From contig WFTX01000042.1 in NCBI GenBank assembly GCA_015485235.1, positions 1-6,568 of the forward strand: 6,568 nucleotides of DNA, in the 5' to 3' direction. Below the pieces are notes generated by a model. That model ran no database searches, was not told the DNA's origin, and was given only the letters and a program-made list of their open reading frames with translations. Position numbers and translations under genes: made by a program. Shown here piece by piece: positions 1 to 6,349 of this stretch (position 1 is its first letter; each line of letters begins with the position of its first letter). The stretch is from Nitrospirota bacterium (GTDB lineage Bacteria > Nitrospirota > Thermodesulfovibrionia > Thermodesulfovibrionales > JdFR-85).

Positions 1-1015
1 CATAAGGGCTGTCCCTGATGCCCTCCTGATCATTGGCAAGGATGACAGGATCGAGATCGCCAATGAGACGGCAAGGGAAATTTTCAGAGGCGGGGATGCC
101 TCGGGTGATCTGGTTGGGCTTTACTATTACGAAGTGGTCAGGAGCCCTCAACTATACAGCCTCATCGACAGGGCGAGGGAGACAGGTGAACCGGTGGCAG
201 AAGAATTAAGGGTTGAACTGCCCGAGGAGAGATTCTACAGGGTAATGATCTCACCTCTCAGGTTTGGTGAGAAGGGGGATTCCGCGGTGGTCCTGTTTCA
301 TGATACCACCCAGATCAGAATGCTTGAGAGGATGAGGACGGACTTTGTTGCGAACGTCTCCCATGAGATAAAGACCCCTGTTACTGCCATCAAGGGGTTT
401 GCCGAAACGCTTCTTGATGGTGCGATTGATGACAGGGATAATGCCATCCATTTTCTCCGGACCATTCAGAAGAACAGTGAGAGACTGAACAGGCTGGTGG
501 AAGACCTCCTCATGCTCTCGAGGGTGGAACTGGGTGAGATCCAGATCATGAAGGAAGAGGTTGCGGCAGGGGATATCTTCGAACACGTCCGGGAGACCCT
601 GAGCGAACGTGCTGCTGCCAGGGGCCTTGATTTCAGAGTCTCCCTCCCTGAAGGGGATTCCCGCTTCATGGCGGACAGGAACAGGACCATCCAGATATTC
701 CTGAATCTTGCTGAAAATGCCATAAAGTTTACTGAAAGTGGGAGTGTGGAGTTGGGAGTTGAAAGAGGGTATGATCGGATAATTCTTTACGTCAGGGATA
801 CAGGGATAGGCATTCCCGGGGATCTGATCTCGAGGCTGGGTGAGAGGTTCTTCCGCGTTGATCCGTCAAGGAGCCGTGAACTGGGAGGAACAGGTCTTGG
901 TCTTGCAATCGTGAAGCACCTTCTGAGGGCCCAGGGCTGGGATATGGAGATAAGAAGTGAAGAAGGGAAAGGTACTGAGGTCAGAGTTGTTATCCCAAAC
1001 GTTACAAGAAAATGA
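1..1015 (+). CDS. phoR: PhoR-type phosphate-regulon sensor histidine kinase, 5' end outside window
   Basis: Sensor kinase of the phosphate two-component system. In this family it autophosphorylates on histidine when phosphate is scarce and passes the phosphate to PhoB. The frame is open from base 2, so the start codon lies upstream; the GTG at 134 is internal, not a start. The visible part begins in a PAS-like domain (about 8-300, reading AVPDALLIIGKDDRIEIAN). A HisKA domain follows, with the H-box VSHEIKTP (phospho-accepting His codon 362-364). The ATPase domain shows the N-box ENAIKF (Asn codon 716-718), the G1 box DTGIGIP (from 797), an F-box FFRVD (about 848-862) and the G2 box GGTGLGLAIV (from 884). 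It ends with TGA at 1013-1015. Any N-terminal membrane segments are off the left edge. It converges on the pit/pst genes. The context and the PAS-HisKA layout favour PhoR, but another PAS kinase cannot be fully excluded. Confidence 0.87.
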   Translation, partial: IRAVPDALLIIGKDDRIEIANETAREIFRGGDASGDLVGLYYYEVVRSPQLYSLIDRARETGEPVAEELRVELPEERFYRVMISPLRFGEKGDSAVVLFHDTTQIRMLERMRTDFVANVSHEIKTPVTAIKGFAETLLDGAIDDRDNAIHFLRTIQKNSERLNRLVEDLLMLSRVELGEIQIMKEEVAAGDIFEHVRETLSERAAARGLDFRVSLPEGDSRFMADRNRTIQIFLNLAENAIKFTESGSVELGVERGYDRIILYVRDTGIGIPGDLISRLGERFFRVDPSRSRELGGTGLGLAIVKHLLRAQGWDMEIRSEEGKGTEVRVVIPNVTRK

Positions 1016-1066
1016 GGTTTGGCAGGGTCATACCCTCACGGGCCATGCAACGTAATATGGTGTGAT

Positions 1067-1096
1067 TCCGGGGGTGTGCTCTGAATTTTTCATTAT
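1067..1096 (-). repeat. Partial repeat copy; left arm of a perfect 30-bp inverted repeat
   Basis: These 30 nt are the exact reverse complement of 1270-1299. The match stops on both sides: 1066/1300 and 1097/1269 do not pair. A third version at 6526-6555 differs at two bases. The shared core on the - strand is GAAAAATTCAGAGCAC. The sequence lies 51 nt after the phoR stop. I do not recognise the family. Confidence 0.85.
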
Positions 1097-1256
1097 AAAG
1101 CTCCGGTCGTGTCTGAGTAGAGAAAGCTCGATACGAGTCCTGCGGATCTGTTATGGACAAAGCCTTAACAGGCCTGATCAGTGGTATAAAGGATGTTTTG
1201 AGTAGAGATGTCCGTTCGGTCTCTGCCGGGCCGACACAGGGAAGCGCTTACATGAA

Positions 1257-1388
1257 CCACCATGTAATGATAATGAAAAATTCAGAGCACACCCCCGGAT
1301 ACAAGACATGGAGAGAAACCTCCCTGAGGGCACTTAGTCGTATCGACCACCCCTGCCTAAGGGGTAGAATTTATGCAACTGTAAGGTT
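1257..1388 (+). repeat. Left copy of the inverted repeat bracketing the pit-pst block
   Basis: This 132-nt copy has three parts that recur in the same order, inverted, at 6350-6568. They are a 61-nt outer segment (1257-1317, 55/61 matches by eye to 6568-6508), a TCGTATCG octamer (1338-1345) and the 19-bp end TTTATGCAACTGTAAGGTT (1370-1388). The inner end stops 6 nt short of the pit stop codon. It is 87 nt shorter than the right copy because the middle differs. No transposase gene is seen, so the origin (mobile element remnant or extragenic repeat family) is open. Confidence 0.75.
1349..1365. terminator. Weak hairpin, possible terminator between convergent phoR and pit
   Basis: ACCCCT (1349-1354), loop GCCTA, AGGGGT (1360-1365) form a 6-bp GC-rich stem. 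On the + strand only AGAATTT follows and on the - strand no T-run follows. It is therefore a poor intrinsic terminator on sequence alone, and its position between two convergent gene ends is the main argument for it. It lies inside the left repeat copy, and the right copy lacks the same stem. Confidence 0.25.
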
Positions 1389-1394
1389 GCCCTT

Positions 1395-2378
1395 TCAGAA
1401 GATACCTGAGAGGATAATCTCGGTGAAGTAGGCAAGTCCGATACAGGCAGGGAGTGTAAGGATCCAGGCAAGGAGGATCTTGCCGGCAATCCCCCAGCGG
1501 ACTGCAGAGAGTCTCCTGGTCGCACCTACCCCCATTATGGATGTGGAGATTACGTGGGTGGTGCTTACGGGAAGTCCCACATGGCTTGCAGTGAGGATTA
1601 TAGCCGTGGCTGCTGTTTCGGCTGCAAACCCGTGAACCGGCTCAAGTTTGAGCATCTGGACACCGAGGGTCTTTATTACCCGCCATCCGCCTATTGCTGT
1701 ACCGAAGCCCATGGCAAGGGCAGAGATAAGTATTACCCACAGAGGGACTTCCACAGAGGAAATTACCCCTCCGCTGAAGAGGGAGAGAGTGATTATTCCC
1801 ATCACCTTCTGGGCGTCGTTTGAGCCATGGCTGAAGGCCATGAAAGAAGACGAAAGAATCTGCATCTTTCCGAAGACCTTGTTAATCGTACCCGGCGAGT
1901 ATGTTCCGAATATCCTCAAGAGGAGTTTCATGAAGTAGTATCCGAAGATGATACCTATTATGGGTGAGGTGAGAAGGGCGGTGAAGACCTTTGTGAGCCC
2001 TGCGATGTTCAGTACACCCATCCCCCCATGGGCAAGGGCAGCTCCCATCAGACTCCCGATCAGGGCATGGGATGCACTTACCGGAAGCCCCATAACGGTC
2101 ATTGCAGAGTTCCAGAGGAATCCCGCAATCAGGGCGCTTGCAACCACGGTTTCAGTAATGGCTTCGGGATGGACTATTCCTTTCCCGATGGTCTTTGCAA
2201 CAGCCGTGGAAATGAGTGCGCCTAAAATATTCATTGAGGCGGCAAGCAGGACCGCCTGGAGGGGTGAGAGCACCCTTGTGGAGACTACAGTGGCGATCGC
2301 ATTGGCTGAATCGTTCCAGCCGTTGCTTATGTCAAAGAGTACAGCAAGTACTATTGTGGCTATTATGATGTTAGACAT
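1395..2378 (-). CDS. pit: PiT-family inorganic phosphate permease
   Basis: Inner-membrane phosphate transporter of the PiT family (PF01384), which moves phosphate, or metal-phosphate, with a coupling ion. At 327 aa it belongs to the short bacterial/archaeal class rather than the roughly 500-aa PitA class. The family's internal duplication is visible. The first half has GWNDSANAIA (20-29) and GLPVSASHA (97-105); the second has HGSNDAQKVMG (184-194) and GLPVSTTHV (268-276). The protein is hydrophobic throughout, with about ten likely membrane helices. The ATG at 2376-2378 lies inside the end of the upstream DUF47 gene (8-nt overlap). The nearest Shine-Dalgarno-like run, GGAAGG, is about 14 nt upstream, so translation is probably coupled. 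Short Pit and DUF47 pairs are a common arrangement. Whether it carries phosphate or sulfate cannot be proved from sequence, but the phosphate context is strong. Confidence 0.93.
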   Translation of the reverse strand: MSNIIIATIVLAVLFDISNGWNDSANAIATVVSTRVLSPLQAVLLAASMNILGALISTAVAKTIGKGIVHPEAITETVVASALIAGFLWNSAMTVMGLPVSASHALIGSLMGAALAHGGMGVLNIAGLTKVFTALLTSPIIGIIFGYYFMKLLLRIFGTYSPGTINKVFGKMQILSSSFMAFSHGSNDAQKVMGIITLSLFSGGVISSVEVPLWVILISALAMGFGTAIGGWRVIKTLGVQMLKLEPVHGFAAETAATAIILTASHVGLPVSTTHVISTSIMGVGATRRLSAVRWGIAGKILLAWILTLPACIGLAYFTEIILSGIF

Positions 2379-2988
2379 GTTTCAGGACGATACCTTCCAG
2401 GATGTTGGCCACGTCTTCACACCGGTCAGTGGCATTCTCGAGATGCTCCAGGATCTCCTTCCACTTTATGATCTTGATAGGATCGGTCTCCCGCTCGAAC
2501 ATGTTTCCTATGGTCTTTCTGAATATCCTGTCTGCCTCGTTCTCGAGCCTGTTGATCTCGATGCAGAGGTCCTGAACAAAGGAGTACCGCTTTGCCTTGA
2601 GTTCAGTGATGGCCCTGTTGATTGCCTTTGTGTTTTCCTTGAGTGAGGAGGCAAGCTCAGCGGCACCCTCCATCGGCTCGGTTATCTTGAAGAGGAAGAG
2701 CCTGTCTGCAGATGCCCAGATGAGGTCAAGGACATCATCAATCCGGCAGATCAGGGCATGGATGTCTTCCCGGTCGATCGGGGTAAGGAAGGTCTTGTTC
2801 AGCATCCTGATCGCCTCATGGGTGAGGAGATCGCCCTCATGCTCGAGGTCGTGTATCTCCTTGACCCTTCTTTCAAGATCGTCGAAGTTTTCAAAGAGGT
2901 CTACAAGCTTCCGTGCGGCCTCAATCAGGTTCTGGGATGCCTTCTCAAAGATCTCGAAAAAGTCCAGTTTTTTTGGAAAAATTCCCAT
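2371..2988 (-). CDS. TIGR00153/DUF47 PhoU-like Pit accessory protein
   Basis: This 205-aa, all-helical protein is of the DUF47 (TIGR00153, PhoU-related) family, usually encoded next to pit and thought to modulate Pit transport. Recognisable segments are EIHDLEHEGDLLTHEA (44-59), FLTPIDREDIHAL (67-79), RLENEADRIF (147-156) and EHLENATDRCEDVANIL (181-197). These carry the acidic and Asp/Glu-rich helices used for metal binding in PhoU-like folds. There is no signal peptide or membrane segment, so it should be cytoplasmic. The ATG is preceded by GGGGGA at a spacing of 6 nt. Its 3' end overlaps pit by 8 nt, and the two are surely co-transcribed. A 145-nt gap separates it from phoU, so it may have its own promoter. 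The biochemical role is inferred from the family and not shown by the sequence. Confidence 0.92.
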   Translation of the reverse strand: MGIFPKKLDFFEIFEKASQNLIEAARKLVDLFENFDDLERRVKEIHDLEHEGDLLTHEAIRMLNKTFLTPIDREDIHALICRIDDVLDLIWASADRLFLFKITEPMEGAAELASSLKENTKAINRAITELKAKRYSFVQDLCIEINRLENEADRIFRKTIGNMFERETDPIKIIKWKEILEHLENATDRCEDVANILEGIVLKHV

Positions 2989-3097
2989 CTCAATCCCCCG
3001 TTGGTTACTTGTTTTAGATGCATATTCTTAAAAGCCATGACTCTCAAAAAGATATAAACTGTACGGTTCCTCTTGCCGAGGTTGCCACACCACGGAC

Positions 3098-3127
3098 AGG
3101 ATAATTTAAACCTGCGCTGTAAGTCAA
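3098..3127 (-). promoter_or_regulatory. Possible sigma-70-type promoter for the DUF47-pit pair
   Basis: On the - strand TTGACT (3127-3122) is followed after 18 nt by TATCCT (3103-3098). These are fair -35 and -10 matches, about 110 nt upstream of the DUF47 ATG. This is the only gap over 10 nt inside the - strand gene run (2989-3133), and no strong terminator is seen in it. The -10 is imperfect and the spacing one longer than ideal, so this is a candidate only. Confidence 0.35.
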
Positions 3128-3133
3128 TTTTCT

Positions 3134-3802
3134 CTAAATGTCTATCTTGTCAGGGCTCAGGTGCCTGATAATCTTTCCGTCCACCATATAGATGACCATC
3201 TCAGCGATGTTGGTTGCATGGTCTGCGATCCTTTCCAGGTATTTCGAGACATAGGTGATCTTCATCGCCCGCCAGGCGGTCCGGGGGTCCTGGGTGATTA
3301 TGAATGTGAGCTCTTCACAGACCATGCTGTTGAGGTCATCCACTTCATCGTCCCTTACAATCACATCAAAGGCGAGTTTCTTGTCCCCCCGTATGAAGGC
3401 GTCTATGGCGTCCCTCACCATCCCGCTTGCAATATTACGCATCTTAGGGATGTCGATATAGGGCTTCAGGATGGGCTCCTTGTTCAGTTCCAGCGCCCGT
3501 TCAGCAATGTTTACGGCATTGTCGGCAATACGTTCAAGGTCGGTGGTGATCTTCATTGCAGTGGTAATGAAGCGGAGGTCCTTAGCCATCGGCTGGGTAA
3601 GGGCAAGGAGCCGGATGCATTCCTCGTCAATCTTTACATCATAGGTGTTGATAACCTGGTCCCCCTCGATCACCCTTCTTGCCAGGTCATCATCCCTGTT
3701 CACAAGGGAACTCACCGAATCACGGATAGCGGTCTCCACAAGCCCTCCCATCCGGATCAGCATCTCCTTCAGGTGTTTCAGTTCCTCCGCTCTTACAGGC
3801 AT
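3134..3802 (-). CDS. phoU: Phosphate-signalling regulator PhoU
   Basis: A 222-aa cytoplasmic regulator that connects the PstSCAB importer to the PhoR kinase and represses the Pho response when phosphate is plentiful. The length is normal for PhoU. The two PhoU three-helix repeats are clear. The first carries TQPMAKDLRFI (69-79) and ERIADNAVNIAERA (90-103); the second carries ERIADHATNIAEMVIYM (190-206). The repeated ERIAD-x-A-x-NIAE motifs hold the residues that bind the metal clusters in PhoU structures. The ATG overlaps the pstB stop by one base (TAATG), with GGGAGG 8 nt upstream inside pstB, so translation is coupled to pstB. This is the usual end position of a pst operon. It ends with TAG at 3136-3134. 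Confidence 0.96.
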   Translation of the reverse strand: MPVRAEELKHLKEMLIRMGGLVETAIRDSVSSLVNRDDDLARRVIEGDQVINTYDVKIDEECIRLLALTQPMAKDLRFITTAMKITTDLERIADNAVNIAERALELNKEPILKPYIDIPKMRNIASGMVRDAIDAFIRGDKKLAFDVIVRDDEVDDLNSMVCEELTFIITQDPRTAWRAMKITYVSKYLERIADHATNIAEMVIYMVDGKIIRHLSPDKIDI

Positions 3803-4560
3803 TATCCGAACCTCCCGGTTATGTAGTCTTCAGTGAGTTTCTCGGACGGGCTTGTGAATATCTTATCAGTTCTGTCAATTTCTATCAACTCGCCGAGCAT
3901 CAGGAAGCCCGTCCAGTCTGATATCCTGGCCGCCTGCTGCATGTTGTGAGTGACTATGATGATTGTCACCTCATCCTTGAGCTTTACAGCCAGTTCTTCA
4001 ATCTTGGCCGTTGAGATCGGGTCAAGGGCGGATGTGGGTTCATCAAAAAGCAGGACCTCGGGCTCCACCGCCAGAGCCCTTGCTATCACGAGGCGTTGCT
4101 GCTGGCCGCCTGAGAGCGCATAGGCGGATTCGTTGAGTTTGTCCTTCACCTCTTCCCAGAGTGCTGCATGCTTGAGGGCACGCTCCACCCTTTCGGAAAG
4201 GTCTGAGCGTTTCTTGATGCCTCGGAGTTTCAGCCCGTAGGCGATGTTGTCGAATATACTCATCGGGAAGGGCGTGGGTTTTTGAAAGACCATCCCGATC
4301 CGGCTTCTGAGATCAATGAGGTCGATATCATCGGAGAGGATGTTCCTGCCGTTGAAGATGATCTCGCCGCTGTAGCGGTTGCCGTGGTAGAGGTCATGCA
4401 TCCGGTTGAAGCACCTCAGCAGGGTGGTCTTCCCGCAACCCGACGGCCCTATGAGGGCTGTGACGCTGTGCCGGTAGACGGGCAGGTTTATGTTTTTGAG
4501 TGCATGGGTTTCTCCATAATAAAAGTTCAATTCCCTGACATCGAGTTCAAGCGGATTCAT
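3802..4560 (-). CDS. pstB: Phosphate ABC transporter ATP-binding protein PstB
   Basis: This 252-aa ATPase powers the Pst importer at the inner face of the membrane. All ABC motifs are intact. They are Walker A GPSGCGKTT (38-46), the Q-loop VFQKPTPFPMS (91-101, Gln93), the signature LSGGQQQRL (149-157), Walker B VLLFDEPTSALD (169-180) and the H-loop His205 in THNMQQAARISD. The PTPFPMSIFDN stretch and LLRCFNRMHDL are typical of PstB rather than of other import ATPases. The ATG directly follows the pstA stop with no gap (TAG|ATG), and a GGAAGG site sits just upstream. The stop overlaps phoU by one base. The length is normal and nothing is missing. Confidence 0.97.
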   Translation of the reverse strand: MNPLELDVRELNFYYGETHALKNINLPVYRHSVTALIGPSGCGKTTLLRCFNRMHDLYHGNRYSGEIIFNGRNILSDDIDLIDLRSRIGMVFQKPTPFPMSIFDNIAYGLKLRGIKKRSDLSERVERALKHAALWEEVKDKLNESAYALSGGQQQRLVIARALAVEPEVLLFDEPTSALDPISTAKIEELAVKLKDEVTIIIVTHNMQQAARISDWTGFLMLGELIEIDRTDKIFTSPSEKLTEDYITGRFG

Positions 4561-5403
4561 CTACCTTCCGAACCTCCATTTCAGAATGAATCTTCCTGCG
4601 AGGGTAATAAGCAGTATAAAGAGCGTGATGACAAGGGAGGCCGCCCATGCCTGGAGGTGCCAGGACTCATAGGGTCCCATGGCATACTGGAAGATGGTCA
4701 CCGTAAGGGATGCAACGGGTTCACTCATGTCCCAGCTAAAGAAGGAGTTGTTGAAGGAGGTAAAGAGCAGGGGAGCGGTCTCTCCAGCCACCCTTGCAAT
4801 GGATAGAAGCACACCGGTGAGAATACCTGTTGCAGCTCCACGGTATACAACCTGAATAATTACCTTGTAGTAAGGAGCCCCGAGGGCGAAGGCCGCCTCC
4901 CTGAGTGTCCAGGGGACCATTGTGAGCATGTCCTCTGTTGTCCTCAGAACCACGGGGATCATGATGATTGCCAGTGCTACAGCACCTGCCCAGCCGTTGA
5001 AATGCCCGAGAGGCTTCACCATGATAGCATAAACGAACGTTCCCACCACAATGGAGGGGACACTCACCATTATATCCGAGAGTATGCTTATCACCCTGCT
5101 CAGCTTCTTTCCCCTTGCGTATTCGGCAAGGAAAGTCCCTCCCAGGACACCCACGGGGACCCCTATCAGGGTTGCTGCCAGGGTTATCAGTACCTGGCCG
5201 ACAAAGGCGTTCCTGAGCCCTCCGCCCTCTATGCCCGGGGGGACTGGGTCTTCAAGGAAGAGGCTCAGGTTGAGCCCCCTGATCCCGTGGACGATAACAT
5301 CTCCCAGGATGAATACAAGCCAGAAGAGACCGACCATCGCCGCCAGGCTGCTCAAAGCAAGGGCGACAAGGTTTGTGATCCTTCTTTTCCTCTCAATATT
5401 CAC
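4561..5403 (-). CDS. pstA: Phosphate ABC transporter permease PstA
   Basis: This 280-aa inner-membrane permease forms the phosphate channel together with PstC. It has about six membrane helices (roughly 14-36, 69-93, 107-130, 137-155, 186-205 and 254-274). The cytoplasmic EAA loop that contacts PstB runs from REAAFALGAPYYKVI (168-182) to ARVAGETAPLLFTS (203-216), which is typical of PstA. The start is GTG at 5403-5401, in a 4-nt GTGA overlap with the pstC stop. AGGAG lies about 9 nt upstream, and no in-frame ATG near it fits better. The overlap points to coupled translation with pstC at matched amounts. The length is normal for the family. Confidence 0.95.
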   Translation of the reverse strand: MNIERKRRITNLVALALSSLAAMVGLFWLVFILGDVIVHGIRGLNLSLFLEDPVPPGIEGGGLRNAFVGQVLITLAATLIGVPVGVLGGTFLAEYARGKKLSRVISILSDIMVSVPSIVVGTFVYAIMVKPLGHFNGWAGAVALAIIMIPVVLRTTEDMLTMVPWTLREAAFALGAPYYKVIIQVVYRGAATGILTGVLLSIARVAGETAPLLFTSFNNSFFSWDMSEPVASLTVTIFQYAMGPYESWHLQAWAASLVITLFILLITLAGRFILKWRFGR

Positions 5404-6341
5404 CTTGCGTATCTCCTTTCAGCCCTCAGTAGAAAGAACCTGGCAACCGCCAGGGTAATGAAACTCATTACAAAGAGTATGAGGGCAAGGTAGTAGAGGG
5501 ATGAGAGATAGATATCCGTGTCTGCCTCGGTAAACTCGTTTGCAAGGCTTACCGTTATGGTTGCTGCTGCATCAAAGAGTGAACTGGTTATCTGATGGTT
5601 GTTGCCAAGCACGAACGCCACGGCCATGGTTTCACCCAGGGCACGGCCAAGTGAGAGGACTACCCCACCGAAGACACCCAGCTTGGAATAGGGCAGCACC
5701 ACATCCTTTACTACCTCCCACCTGGTTGCCCCGACGGCATAGGCAGATTCCTTCACAATCGAGGGAGTAAGGTTGAATGAATCCCGGGCAATACTTGCAG
5801 TGAAGGGGATGATCATTATGCTCAGGATCAGACTTGCCGTGAGGAGGTCTATCCCCATCGGGGTGCCCTCGAAAAGGATGCTGAGCAGAGGGAGTCTGCC
5901 TATGGTGGACTGGAGGAAAGGCTCGATATACTCCTCCATGATAGGGGCAAGGGTGAAAAGCCCCCACATCCCGTAGATAATGCTCGGGATCGCGGCCAGG
6001 AGTTCGATGGCTGTCCCGATGGGGCCCTTTAGAAAGCCCGGTGCGATCTCGGTAATGAATATGGCTATACCTATGGCAATGGGGACGGCAAAGACGAGGG
6101 AGAGGACTGTGGTGACTGCTGTCCCGAAGAGGGTACTCAGGGCCCCGAAGACCTCAGCCACAGGGTCCCAGTCAACGGTGGTTATGAATTTCCATACCCC
6201 GAACTTCTCAATGGCAGGTGTGGATTCCTGTACAAGGGCCAGGAATATCCCCCCTATCAGCAGTACTACTGAGAGGGATGCGATGGCCGTTAAGGTGCCA
6301 AAGATGAAATCAACGGGGTCCTTTTTTAATCCCTTTGTCAT
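5400..6341 (-). CDS. pstC: Phosphate ABC transporter permease PstC
   Basis: This 313-aa permease is the partner of PstA in the high-affinity phosphate importer. It has about six membrane helices (roughly 15-38, 69-96, 112-134, 165-190, 219-245 and 281-305). The EAA loop ESAYAVGATRWEVVKDVVLP (198-217) is followed by SLGRALGETMAVAFVLGN (230-247), diagnostic of PstC. AAIPSIIYGMWGL (116-128) is also a family hallmark. The start is ATG at 6341-6339. The best ribosome site, AAGG, is about 10 nt upstream and lies inside the 19-bp repeat end (6350-6368). It is the first gene of the block in this window. The upstream 227 nt hold no pstS, which normally precedes pstC. Confidence 0.96.
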   Translation of the reverse strand: MTKGLKKDPVDFIFGTLTAIASLSVVLLIGGIFLALVQESTPAIEKFGVWKFITTVDWDPVAEVFGALSTLFGTAVTTVLSLVFAVPIAIGIAIFITEIAPGFLKGPIGTAIELLAAIPSIIYGMWGLFTLAPIMEEYIEPFLQSTIGRLPLLSILFEGTPMGIDLLTASLILSIMIIPFTASIARDSFNLTPSIVKESAYAVGATRWEVVKDVVLPYSKLGVFGGVVLSLGRALGETMAVAFVLGNNHQITSSLFDAAATITVSLANEFTEADTDIYLSSLYYLALILFVMSFITLAVARFFLLRAERRYAR

Positions 6342-6349
6342 GAGAGGCT

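Larger units (their letters stand above)
1016..1394. other. Repeat-rich intergenic region between convergent phoR and pit
   Basis: This is 379 nt with no gene I can support. It holds a partial repeat copy (1067-1096), a second copy in the opposite orientation (1257-1317) and the 19-bp inner repeat end (1370-1388), all listed separately. Two copies of the CGATACGA octamer are at 1129-1136 and, as the complement, 1338-1345. A 10-bp direct repeat TGAGTAGAGA occurs at 1114-1123 and 1199-1208. There are small hairpins at 1024-1036 (AGGGT-cat-ACCCT) and 1248-1267 (TTACATG-aaccac-CATGTAA). No classical terminator with a T-run follows either convergent gene. Confidence 0.8.

Noticed and set aside
1067..1388. 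CRISPR array
   Set aside because: The repeated segments are inverted, unequal in length and spacing, and few. There is no regular repeat-spacer pattern.
1153..1431. 92-aa + strand open frame after phoR
   Set aside because: It runs through the repeat copy and into the antisense of pit, has no ribosome site and matches no protein family I recognise. The repeat explains its shared peptide with the right copy.
1948..2646. 232-aa + strand open frame opposite pit and DUF47
   Set aside because: It is the antisense shadow of two well-supported genes with clear family motifs on the - strand. Its own translation has no recognisable domain.
2989..3133. Intrinsic terminator after phoU
   Set aside because: The CCTC/GAGG stem near 3068-3080 is only 4 bp, and the T-run on the - strand lies some 20 nt away, so it does not meet the usual pattern.
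3161..3826. 221-aa + strand open frame opposite phoU
   Set aside because: It is an antisense shadow of phoU, whose two ERIAD motifs are intact on the - strand.
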